Shown: positions 53,591-63,525 of the stretch, one piece after another
Numbering within the stretch: the first letter of the stretch is position 1
How the letters are laid out: each line of letters begins with the position of its first letter
NCBI GenBank assembly: GCA_030549335.1
Contig: JAUKPH010000026.1
Location: 310,001 to 374,000, forward strand
Reading direction: 5' to 3'
DNA from: Pontederia crassipes
Taxonomy: Eukaryota > Streptophyta > Magnoliopsida > Commelinales > Pontederiaceae
DNA length: 64,000 nt
Notes under the pieces: model-generated
What the model saw: the letters and a program-made list of their open reading frames with translations, nothing else
Told to the model about the DNA's origin: nothing
Database searches by the model: none
Position numbers and translations under genes: made by a program

Positions 53591-54948
53591 TGATGCACGG
53601 AAAAATCATGCATTTGTTTAAGCCATTTGATTAACACTTTAGAATGTTTTTATGTTTAGAAAAGAAGAGTTTTGATTTGTTTTCATATAATTTCATTTAG
53701 ATTTGATTTCTACCTAAATCTAAAAGTTATTCATGACAGGATATGAGAAAACGTCGAAGAAAAGGCCTAAAACAGCTCAGAAGACTGTCATGGCCGTGAC
53801 AGTTATTGTCACGGCCGTGACAGAAAGATTAGCACTCAAAAATTTGACTAAGGCACTGTCACGGCCGTGATATAGCCTATCATGCCCGTGACAGAGATAT
53901 TTTCCAGCAAATAAATGGCTAAGTATTTTTCAGTCTTTTCAGCCTTCTGTCACGGCCATGCCAAGGCCTTTCACGGCCATGATGGCGGTCTGTTAGGCCA
54001 TTTTAAAGCGGCTTTTATACACTTTTTGGATATGTTTTCATTTTTTTTCTTGGGGGACAAGAAAAACTATAAAAGGAGGCAGAAAAGGACTTGGAAAAAC
54101 ATCTTTGGAGGGTATAATTCAGAGGTTGAAAGCTTGGTGAAGGAGATCCAGAGGCTACAACGAAGTTCTGCCGAAAACTCGAGAGAGGACGGTAGAATTA
54201 GGAGTAGTTATTCTTGTTCTCTTTTCTTTTCCTAAAACATTATTTAGATTGATGTACTCTAGTTTACTAGAGTAGTTCTTTAGGATTTTCTTGATTGTAC
54301 CCTATTCTTTATGAATTCTTCATACAATTAGTTGATGGATCAATAGCATGTTTGATGATTTGATTAATTGTTACCTGAGATTTATTCTTTTGAATCTTTT
54401 GATTATCTGAAAAGAAGTTTTTAGATTCTCTAGAGTTTTTCTCTAATTTTTCTCTTACATGCCATAATTGGGGAAATCGCAAGAGACCCAATTGTGTTGT
54501 TGTTAAGGTGACTTGAGAAAGCCCTTAACTTTATATTCAAGTTAAATGCGTTTTGAGATTGAATAGATTAGATTAAAAACCGAAAGGATTACTCTCTTTT
54601 ATTGATCTCAAAATATGATTTAAAGCCTGAAATATCGGTTAAATCAAATTGGGAGTTTTACTTTATTAATTCACCATCTTTTGTCTAGAATTCGTATGTG
54701 AGTAGTGGTATTAATCAAGATAAGTCCTATTCATCAAATCTATACTTTTAAACTCCATTGATCATATTCTTATATTTTTATTAATTATTCAACTTATTTT
54801 CACATTAAACAATTTATTCATCTTTTCTCAAGTTATAAGCAAGAGAAGTTATTAAATATTTCTTGTCCTCGTGGGAACGATACTTTATACTCATCATTTT
54901 ATTACTTGAACGATTAGTGCGCTTGCTAATGTTTCTAAATTTGCAACA
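53591..54948 (+). repeat. 3' LTR of element L
   Basis: TGATGCACGGAAAAATCATGC to ...TTTGCAACA. TATA box 'ctataaaagg' at 54068-54077. It carries six palindrome-like motifs (53786-53801, 53807-53822, 53857-53872, 53878-53893, 53948-53963, 53970-53985) against four in the 5' LTR, which accounts for its extra ~51 bp. Confidence 0.93.
53786..53985 (+). promoter_or_regulatory. Array of 16-bp palindromes upstream of the LTR TATA box
   Basis: TGTCACGGCCGTGACA at 53807-53822 is a perfect 16-bp palindrome. Five neighbours differ at one to several bases. Two central CpGs per perfect unit stand out in an AT-rich element. Position 80-290 bp upstream of the TATA box suggests binding sites for a dimeric factor, or foldback structure. 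No factor is identified. Confidence 0.75.
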
Positions 54949-55975
54949 ATACTCTTCCTGTCCTCATGTCAAACACTAGAAAGTCGAGTGGTCGTCCGCC
55001 TTAGGTCAATTCAGAGGTCGTCCGAAAAGGGAGCGGACGCCCATTTATTAATGTTCTTCGATCAACCAAAAAGGGAGTGGTTGACTGTTTTGTGTTCATT
55101 CTTTATTCATTTCAGGATTATATTCATTCGATCACTTTAGGTCAATCAAGGAGCAGGAATTGCTCCAAATCATCTTTAATATCATGTCATTTCAATCAAA
55201 TGGATAGGAGCTTGTCAAATCATGAGGGTTAACTTAAGATTAATTTTCCCTCTGTCCATATATCGGATGACTAGAAGACCAGTGGTCGTCTGAAAGAGGT
55301 TCGAGCATCAATTTATCATTATCCACCCGTCGATAAAAAAGATGTAGTCGTTCGTTTTGGTTTGTCTGTTGGTCTTGTGAAAGTCATACATGAATCGATT
55401 GATATCATGGTTTTCGGTCCTTTGTCATAACATAAGAACATTCTCGGACATTCGGTCGAGAGGCTTCGGTCAGTCGAAATAGGACCGATTGTTCACTAGG
55501 AATAGTGTTGTCTTCTTTTTGCTTTTGGTCGAGAGTTTTGGTCAGCCAAAATTGGACCGATCGTACAGTGTCATAAATAGACATAAATTATCATTGAGAT
55601 TAGATCTCATCTAAGTACATATGTTAGAGGTCAAAAACATGAAATAGACATAAATTATCATTGAAATCAGATCTCAGCTAAGTACATGTGTCAGAGGTCA
55701 AAAACATGAAGATTATCCTTCTCTTAGTCAGAATCCATGCCAAGTTCCTACGAAACCCGTCTCGGAAAGGCCCGAGCAAAACCCGGGCCGGGTGTAGTCA
55801 TGAGTTGCAGAACCTCAGAGTTTGCGACCATTGCAGATCCGAGCCGAATTCGGTGGAACTCAGTCCGAGCTAGACATAACCTGGGCCGGGTTTCAGTGAA
55901 CCTAGGTCAAGTTCTGTCGTGGAAAGAATGCACGAAAATGCAGAACATTTTTTGCTCATCTTTTCGGTGATTTGC
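54949..55975 (-). repeat. Family E LTR fragment, right part
   Basis: Continues from 49567 and aligns with 31710-32850: 'ggtcgtccg' repeats, 'gcccgagcaaaacccgggccgggtgtagtc' near 55769 against 32530-32555, and 'gctcatcttttcggtgatttgc' at 55955-55975 against 32820-32841. It contains a local tandem duplication of ~60 bp ('agacataaattatcattga...aggtcaaaaacatgaa') at 55579-55645 and 55646-55710. Confidence 0.6.
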
Positions 55976-57221
55976 TTTAATAATGAAGCTTTTTCTATAA
56001 GTTAGTTAATTTATCCAAGAATTTATTTGAGATAATTAGTCATTTAATTGAGAGGTTTAGAAATAATTATTAGTGAATAATTAAATTAGTACTAATTAAT
56101 CTAATATAGGTGATACTAAGACAATTTATCTAATATAGTTAATTGATTATGAACTGAGTGATTTAATTAGTTAACTTAAACTAATTAACTTAACTAACTA
56201 ATATTTAAATAATCATGTGAAGTGTCTCACATGTTTACCATTTAACAAAATATTTTATTGTTACTAAAGATTATGAAAATTGTATCAAAACATCATGTAA
56301 GGATCTTAGTTTACATAAAAGAAAGAATTATGTCAAAATTACCTTTGTTTAAAAAGTTACGCGCTACTTAGTTTGAAGATGACTTGCTGTCCTCATAGAA
56401 GAGGTAGTTCTGATTAGAAATTGTGGTAAACTTTATACTTTGAAGTAACTTATGAATTTTACAGGTCCAAAATGTACCTCAACAAAGGTTCCAATTCAAT
56501 TTGAATCATTTCAAATAATTTGTACAGAGGAGTCATGAAATGAATACGTGGTATCTCTCATTTTTTTTAAAGTATGAACAATGCAATAAGATGTCAGTGC
56601 TTACAAAAATTTATTTAGATAAATTATGAGGAGTAAAAATCTACAATTAATATATGTTGTACATTCCAGAGTCCAGTTTTGTTGAGCTTTGGAATCAAAT
56701 TTATTGGATATTTGTATAGAAAGTTATATGTTCATCTTTGGGTGCTATCACTGTCTTCAAAAATTGTTAGCTGATTTTGTAAATTATGTATTAAATCTAA
56801 TATGTTATGTAATTATTTCATTATTTAGGATAAAAAAGATATCGATGTTGGGTTTCATTTACAATTGGAATCGGTCAAAAGTAATATATCTAGGAAGTTA
56901 TATATGATTAATCGTACCCTCCTCGGTCTATCAAGGAAATTTAGGATATACCATGTTAATACTTGTGAAATTTATTGTGCTCAATTCAGAAAGTTATAAA
57001 GTCTAGAAATTTTAGGAAGTCTAATGTTAAGGGAAATTGGAATCATCATATTTGATATCTATATTAAGAGTTATAAATTTTCTTTTGCGAAGTGTGATTG
57101 TTATAGGAAGCATATTAATGTGAGGAAAAGAACGGGAAAAGTCTTTTGTTATTTTTCGTATAAGGTACTTCTCCTACTTTATGTTTTCACCTCTTTTATA
57201 CGTAATGAATGTGTATTTTGA
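55976..57221 (+). repeat. Diverged fragment of a J-type (Tekay) LTR
   Basis: 56655-57215 aligns with 38930-39870 ('gtaaattatgtattaa-tc-aatatgt', 'gatatcgatgttgggtt-catt-acaatt-gaatc', 'cttctcctactttatgttttcacctctttt'). The first ~650 bp is AT-rich and only weakly similar. No coding sequence. Confidence 0.65.
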
Positions 57222-57229
57222 CACTACAA

Positions 57230-57499
57230 ATAGGGGCGGACCCAGTGTGAGAAAGAAGGGGGGGAGCAAAATAAGATGTAAAATGGTGAGGGAGGCCAAA
57301 ATCGAACACTCAACCTCTAAATGAGGTCACGAGCCGGTCAACCACTACACTAAGCTAAAATATACGCCCAATTACGAACTATATTTAGTTAAGAAATAAC
57401 ATGATTTAGTATTTCACCATATAATAATACATAATGTTAATAAAATTTTAAATATTTGAGGGGGGCCAAGGCCCCCCTCACCTATTACCTGGGTCCCCT
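57230..57499. mobile_element. hAT-like MITE with 8-bp TSD, inside a CACTA terminus
   Basis: Inverted ends AGGGGCGGACCCAG (57232-57245) and CTGGGTC-CCCT (57489-57499). 8-bp flanks CACTACAA (57222-57229) and GACTACAA (57500-57507), 7 of 8 identical. The 8-bp duplication fits the hAT superfamily. The 270-bp body includes a second inverted block 'ggggggccaaggcccccc' near 57460-57477. Non-coding. Confidence 0.65.
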
Positions 57500-57720
57500 G
57501 ACTACAAGAGAAAGGGTCTTTAACGACCGACTATTATTGTCGAGACAAAAAAATGGCCATTATAAATAGTCTATAATGTCCAGAAATAAATATGGTCATT
57601 ATTAAATACATCATTAACAAAAGGTAAAAATGCTCATCTTAAAAAAATATATCCCAATTGTTAAAACTAATTATTAATGACCATTTAAATTTGTCATCAT
57701 TCATTATAGGCTTGGCTAAA
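57500..57720 (+). mobile_element. CACTA-type terminus fragment
   Basis: (C/G)ACTACAAGAGAAAGG at 57500-57514 with subterminal 'taacgacc', 'tggtcatta' and 'aatgaccattt' motifs, like 7265-7475. The original first base of the terminus is preserved in the CACTACAA on the far side of the MITE. The opposite end is not seen. Confidence 0.55.
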
Positions 57721-57769
57721 TAAAACTAGAAACCCTCGCATAAGAACTCATTTTTTCCTCTCCTCTCCA

Positions 57770-58615
57770 CTGTCCGATGGCTCTCCTCTTCTTTTTTCCT
57801 CTTCGCTTCTCTCTCTCTCTTCATCTTCTCTTTTCCTCTCTCACTCTCCTATCCATCCGTTTCTCCTCTCCGTTGTCCAATGCCGACGAGCAACTTCCGA
57901 CTCCGCGCCGACCTCACCGACTTGCGGCGACCTCCTCCGAGCCCGTCCGCCACAGATCTGCCCGTCGTCGTCCCCCTCAACCCCCGGACAGATCTGCGAC
58001 CCCTCCGACCTCGCGCCGACCTGCCGACCCGCGGCGACCACCTATGAGCCCGTCCGCCACAGATCTGTCAGCAGCCGACCGCCGCAACCCCCCGCCACAT
58101 CTGCGACCCCACCGACATCGTGCCAACCTCATCGACCTGCGACGACCTCCTATGAGCCCGTCCACCGCAGATCTGCCTGCCATCGACCCCCATGGCCCCC
58201 TGTCACTGGCGAGCCTGTCTCCCTTTTGACGACGTCAGATCTTGTCCCTTAGATTTGTATCGACGCCGACGATGGACCAGATCTGCTCGACCATCGGCCA
58301 GCACGCTGCAACCCCCGCCGATCACCGTGTGTCTCCGCACCTGCCTCCGAGCTTCGCTGCCGACCTCGAGCACGCTACGCTACCCGTGGATCTCCGTGTG
58401 TTACCCCGCCACCTACGATCTCGCGCACCGCCTCCGCTTCCGAGCTCGTGCACCTCCGCCGTCGAGCTCGTGCACCGCCGCCGTCGAGCTCGCCTATCCC
58501 ACCGTTGTCGAGCTCATGCATCGCCGCCGCCGACCTTGAGCACGCCGTTCCCCATGCCAATCTTTGTGTGTCGCCCCACCGCCTCCGATCTCCGTGTGTC
58601 GATGTTTTAGCAAAT
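57770..58615 (+). repeat. C/T-rich leader and GC-rich tandem repeats
   Basis: After a C/T-rich run (57755-57870), a ~107-108-bp unit repeats at least three times. 'gagcccgtcc-cc-cagatctg' starts at 57939, 58046 and 58154. Near 58440-58530 a shorter ~22-24-bp unit ('gccgtcgagctcgtgcac') repeats about four times. Long open frames here on both strands are low-complexity Pro/Arg sequence with no start context or family. GC-rich leaders of this kind are known inside Tekay-type LTRs, and a Tekay LTR end lies downstream. Confidence 0.6.
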
Positions 58616-60193
58616 CCATAATAGGACTTGGTTTATGACAAGTATGCTGAATTGTTGTTAAGAGTGAATTACGAATCTTATTTTTATAATATTAATTAAT
58701 GAAATAATGGAAGTAATAGGTTGTGTTTACTTTAAATTGGAGTCGGATGAGGACATAATTTGAAACTTTACTAATCCAAGGTAAGTTTCTAATCAAAGGT
58801 GACTTGGAACCTATCTCAAATGATATGAATTGCTTAACTCTTCGGAGTGATGGCATTGTTTCACCCGATGTGGGATTAATTTTTGTGATACTTTTCTTCA
58901 TGCATATTCATACTTGTTTATATGCTTCATATGTGTGTAATGATAGGATCTGTGGTGTTTTATTATGAACATAGGAAATCCATTGACTATTGCAAAAGTC
59001 TTTCCTTGTACATTTGAAGTAAAGATTTGGATTCTTGAAATGAAATGTTTAGTATGATGACTTCAATTTCTAAACTTTCACTTCAAATTTGCATTCATGC
59101 ATCATGTGCATTAGAAGTAAAAACCCACATATGGCGAATTTTTTTCACCTCAAAGTATTCACCAACTCCTAGTAGATCAGTTGAGGTCCGATTTGATCTA
59201 TGTCAATATAGTGACACGAGGAGCAGGTTCAACACCCTGTGTTGATATAGTGACACGAAGGGTAGAATCAAAACAACCATCCTGTGGTGATATAATGACA
59301 CGATGGATGGAGTGGAGAAAGAAAATAAACAAGCTCTGTGTTGATATAGTGGCGCGAGGAGCGGTTCAACGTCCTATGGTGATATAGTGATATGAAGGAT
59401 GGAATTAGAACAATGACCCTATGGTGTATATTGACACGAGGGTGGGTGAAAAAGCATTCGATTGATAAGTGGTATGGATATCGATGTTTGATGATGTTTC
59501 CCCAATTTTATGATGTTATCCAATTACCATGCATGTGCACTCATAGCATTCATATTAGTATGATCATTATAAAAACGAGTTTCCTTGAAGAAATGAAAAA
59601 AGGTTTGGAATTGACTCACTAAGCGTGTTAATGTTAACTCCTCTTGTTTCAATTTGTTTACAAGTAATGAATGAAAGCATGTCTTGCTTGCATAGAATAA
59701 AATAATAAATGAAAAAGGGCTAGGAAATGAACATGTGAGAGAGGCGTGATCATTGATTTGCTAACTTTGTACTTCATTGAGTTTTTCCTATACGGATTTA
59801 CTACTCATAGGATGTTTTGAATGATTTTGGAGGTATTGGATTATTGTCTAGAGCGATGGATGCTCATGAAATACAATTTGCGAGCAAGTGGCTCATGGTT
59901 TTGGTTAGAGAGAGAGCTTGTGACTCATTATTTTGGGCTTGCGCCCAACTCTTTTAGTGTTTTATTGAATTGCCAACAGTTAATTGTTTGTGATGAGAGA
60001 TATATATGTATGTAATGTTGTATATGACTTATAGAAAATTTTACGAATATTCCATGCCAAAAATTTTAAAAATTTCTAGAGTTAGTTTATTTTTTAACGT
60101 CGGTTTCTCGTTGAATATTTGAATTTGAATTTAAAAGATTAGTTTTATAGTTTCACCCCCTTGTGGCTGCAAATGAGGGAGTTGGGCGTTACA
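58616..60193 (+). repeat. Tekay-type LTR, 3' part
   Basis: Ends GGGCGTTACA at 60193, the typical chromovirus LTR terminus, followed by a decayed tRNA-Met primer site. It contains a short tandem array at 59195-59460. The 5' end of the LTR is not resolved; the GC-rich repeat and CACTA-type sequence upstream may lie within it. Confidence 0.65.
59195..59460 (+). repeat. ~38-53-bp tandem array, about six units
   Basis: 'gtgttgatatagtgacacgagg' and variants recur near 59200, 59241, 59286, 59338, 59375 and 59420, alternating with 'ttcaacaccct' or 'aa-caatgaccct'. Analogous to the array at 40258-40556 in the J LTR but unrelated in sequence. Confidence 0.75.
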
Positions 60194-60893
60194 AGTTATG
60201 TTATAAAAGCCTAGGCATTAGATCCAATTCATGGAGTGTGGGTAGTGATGGATAATATGTTATGTTTGTGCATTTATTGTTGCATATAAATTCGTTGTTA
60301 TGAAATTGTATTGTGAAATTTATGCTATGTACATATATATGAAAATAAAACATAAGAGTCCATATGTGATTATGCTGAATTATTTTATGTTATATTTGTG
60401 GACATGAAAAAAATGTTGTTGATATCTATATGAGGAATTATGTAGTATATCATGAGAGGCTTTGATGTGCATCATTAAATGAAAGCAAACTTATTGTTGC
60501 TTAGCAATTCAATACCTTGTGATAAGCTATGGTTAGGATTGTGCTAATTAATTAATGCGAGGTACGAGGTACTTATCTATACATTTATTATTACTCTAGT
60601 TATCCTTGTCATAACATAATGTCATGATATAAGGTAGAACGCAATTTATTAACTTCTAGTGTTGCAAATTTCAAAAATATTCAGTCTATGACAAATGCTG
60701 ATCTTAACATTTAAACAAGTCACAAGATGGTTATTTATGATGATGCATGTTGGTAATACACGAGTGTATAGTCATGCATAAGGATGCATGTTAGATAATA
60801 CGTATTGTCAATGTGGTATAAAAGTCACAATTAAATTATGTCATTCTAAGCATGAATTGTTGTTTCACTTATTGGGCAGTGATGACTTGTGTA
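60194..60893 (+). other. Tekay-type internal leader with decayed primer site
   Basis: TGTTATAAAAGCC at 60199-60211 is 10 of 13 to the tRNA-Met primer complement TGGTATCAGAGCC and is followed by 'taggcattagatcc'. The remaining ~680 bp is AT-rich with no recognisable Gag. Confidence 0.55.
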
Positions 60894-62049
60894 GGTACGA
60901 AAAAGATTTAGATGTTTAATTAGCATGAAAAGCAAACATCAAAGTCTCCAAATAAAAAATTAAATAGATGAGAGCTAAAACAAGATAAATATCAAATAGC
61001 TCAAATGTGAAAATGTGAAGTAGGTTGTACCTTCGGGAAAGAGTGGCTTGTTGTAGTTCGACATGGGGTGCTACAGTATCATTACCGGCCATCATGGGGG
61101 GTAGCATGCAGTTGTTCTAGATCCTCCCTATGTGCGTCGGCCCTAATTGTACCAAAGGCATTTGTTTGGTGCTCGAACCCTTTTGGTAACTATCTTCTTG
61201 AAATGTCGTGGAGTTGGCACTGGTTATGAGGAGAGTTCTCTAGGGGAAGAACTTGTGTAGTCGACGGTCCTAGGGGTGCTCTTGGTGTAGGAGACATTGT
61301 TGATGATGGCACAATTAGTGGTTCAGTGCTTGGAGGTACTGTGGGTCTTGCAAGGCACACAATATTAGTATTGGCTACCCACAATTCACGGCGGAATGTG
61401 TTGCGCTATACCATTGGGAGTGACTATGGTGGTTGGACAGTTGGTGTTGCTTGCTTTGGTTTCGAAGGCGGTGAGGAAGGTGTAAGCATGGTTCATGGCC
61501 ACCTGCCCATAGTCTCCTTTTGTGCCCCTCGTGGCTGCAGGTGTGGCTGTCGAGACGTCGTGGCTCGGTTTTGCGATTGTTGAGGTGCAGCGATTGGTTG
61601 AACTTGTTCATTTTCACGTTGGCTGTTGGCTGTGGCTGAATAATGATCGAGCGTGGGGTGGTGGCGACTGGAGTGGAAGTGCAGTTTGTAAGGGAGAAAT
61701 GTTGAGATTCTTCTGTTCACGTTGTGGTCATCTTTGAGCTTCAGAGTACTAGTGGAGATAACTCAACAGAGTTGTTGAGCACCACCGGATTGGCAGGAGT
61801 AGTCCCAGTTGAATTCGCTTGTTGTCGTGGTTGCCATCGGCACCCTCGTGCGCGGTTGTGACTCAACAACAATGGGGGATTACATATGTTGTTGTTGGTT
61901 GGCAAATAAGAGATGAAATGACACATTGGAATGAAAGAGATGGAAGGGTTAGGGTTTATAGTTGGCACTGGGGATATGAAGGAAAATTGCAATTGGTAGT
62001 GGGGTGACGACGGTAATGGGGTGGAGACACCTGATGGTGAGAGGGTTTC
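60894..62049 (-). pseudogene. Post-integrase region of a decayed gypsy element
   Basis: Minus-strand frames 62064-61741, 61720-61493 and 61384-61190 encode Pro/Ser/Thr/Gln/Asn-rich low-complexity sequence, like the spacers after integrase in Athila/Calypso-type elements. Integrase remnant lies just upstream on this strand, across the TRIM pair. No conserved domain is recognised. 61010-60900 repeats, inverted, a ~100-bp stretch of 7145-7245. Confidence 0.4.
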
Positions 62050-63046
62050 TGTAACATTCCTCACCAGCGTACGATATTGTCCGCTCTAGGCCTTGGCCCA
62101 TACGGTTTTCTCAAAATGCGTCACTTGGTATCAGAGTAGCGTAGCGTGATCACCTCTATACTCAATGTGATACTGTCCGCTCTGCCCCCACCCTAGGTTC
62201 TTTGTTTTTTAACACGTCATACTTGGTGAAGGACACGTTCCTATATATACCCAGCATCTCTCCCGTGACTTATGCATGTGGGACTAATCCAAGGCATGCC
62301 TCATGCATCCTTCCCTCCTTGAGGGACTCAACGTCCTCGTTGAGTGATCGCACCACGCCATGTACAGAGGCTCATGCGGAATGGCTCTGATACCATATGT
62401 AACATTCCTCACCAGCGTGTGATATTGTCAGCTCTAGACCTCAGCCCGCACGGTTTTCTCAAAATGCGTCACCTGGTATCAGAGTAGCGCAGCGGCTCAC
62501 CTCTATACTTAGCATGATACTGTCCACTCTGCCTCCACCCTAGGCTCACAATTTTCTAACGCGTCACACCTGGTGAAGGACATGTTCCTATATATACCCA
62601 GCATCTCTCCCATGACTTATGCATGTAGAACTAATCCAATGCATGCCTTGGATTAGTCCCATATGCAGAAGTCATGAGAGTGATGCTGGGTATACATAGG
62701 AACACGTCCTTCACTAGGTGTGATGCATTTTGAGAAAATTGTGTGGGCCGAGGCCCAGAGCGGACAATATCACACACTGATCAGGAATGTTACATATGGT
62801 ATTAGAGCCTCTCCGCGTGAGCCTCTGTGCATGGTGGGGTGTGATCACTCGACGAGGACGTTGAGTCCCCTAAGGGGGGAAGGATGCATGAGGCATGCCT
62901 TGGATTAGTCCAACATGCATAAGTCACGAAAGAGATGCTGGGTATATATAGGAACATGTCCTTCACTAGGTGTGACGCGTTTTGAGAAAAACGTGTGGGC
63001 CGAGGCTCAGAGCGGATAATATCACATGCTAGTCAGGAATGTTATA
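62050..63046. mobile_element. Inverted TRIM pair inserted as one unit, TSD GTTTC
   Basis: Left half, minus strand: LTRs 62398-62638 and 62050-62291 around a 106-bp interior (62292-62397), whose primer site (minus TGGTATCAGAGCC) is next to 62398. Right half, plus strand: LTRs 62649-62794 and 62901-63046 around a 106-bp interior (62795-62900), with TGGTATTAGAGCC at 62797. A 10-bp spacer (62639-62648) joins the halves. Flanks GTTTC at 62045-62049 and 63047-63051 are identical, so the pair entered as a unit. Both outer ends are LTR 3' (U5) termini. Left LTRs hold ~95 bp that right LTRs lack. No coding capacity; terminal-repeat retrotransposon in miniature. Confidence 0.85.
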
Positions 63047-63051
63047 GTTTC

Positions 63052-63525
63052 ATCACTATTCGTGACTCTCAGTTTGAGATGCAGCACTAGGTGGTATCAG
63101 CTCTAGTGTGTCTTCATGCTCTTTTGGGTTCATGCTTAAATATGACTCTACTCGCTATTGGTGTGATGACTATATAAGGCCCAGTCCATCTAGATTTAAG
63201 CTTGCCAGAAAAGAGGCAATGTCTGTTGTTATATAAGAGCTCGTGCTATCTAGATAGGAACTCTTTATCCTTAATGTCTTTTTACTATTTTCGTAGGCCT
63301 AGAGTCTAAACTCATCTAACTCATTCAGCTTCACTAATCTATCCTTACCACAAGCCTCTAAATTAAAGTTCAAGAACTTGGTGGACCAAAAAGCTGTGTT
63401 CAAGCTCTACCGAAAGATGGCATGATTTTCCAAAAATAAGTCGATAGGGAGACATACCAATCGGGGTTTTAAATACAGTCGGGTATGCCAAGAGTGCATC
63501 ATCTAGCTTAAGGGCCCAGTCTATA
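63052..63525 (-). pseudogene. Athila-type integrase C-terminal remnant
   Basis: The minus strand from 63525 reads '[20 protein letters not shown]', '[20 protein letters not shown]', then with stops and frame changes the 'LKSRWTGPYIV' segment near 63165-63195. It is homologous to residues 251-330 of the integrase at 48208-49248. It is truncated at 63525 and continues towards 62049 across the TRIM pair. Confidence 0.8.

Larger units (their letters stand above)
49568..54948 (+). mobile_element. Gag-only Athila-type LTR element L (TR-GAG-like), TSD ATACT
   Basis: LTRs at 49568-50874 (1307 bp) and 53591-54948 (1358 bp); perfect TSD ATACT at 49563-49567 and 54949-54953. tRNA-Asp primer site after the 5' LTR and a polypurine tract 'aagcttgggggtat' at about 53576-53590. 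The 2.7-kb interior codes only for Gag, now frameshifted, with no protease, RT or integrase. This matches the plan of terminal-repeat retrotransposons with a GAG domain described in plants. LTRs are almost identical apart from an array-length difference, so it is young. Confidence 0.93.

Noticed and set aside
57777..58610. Long overlapping open frames on both strands (up to 150 codons), as if a gene
   Set aside because: They arise in GC-rich tandem repeats, are Pro/Arg low-complexity, overlap on opposite strands, and have no recognisable domain or splice context.
62050..62640. Simple tandem duplication of a ~348-bp unit
   Set aside because: The period equals LTR plus interior, with a primer site next to the second copy, so it is a TRIM rather than a satellite.
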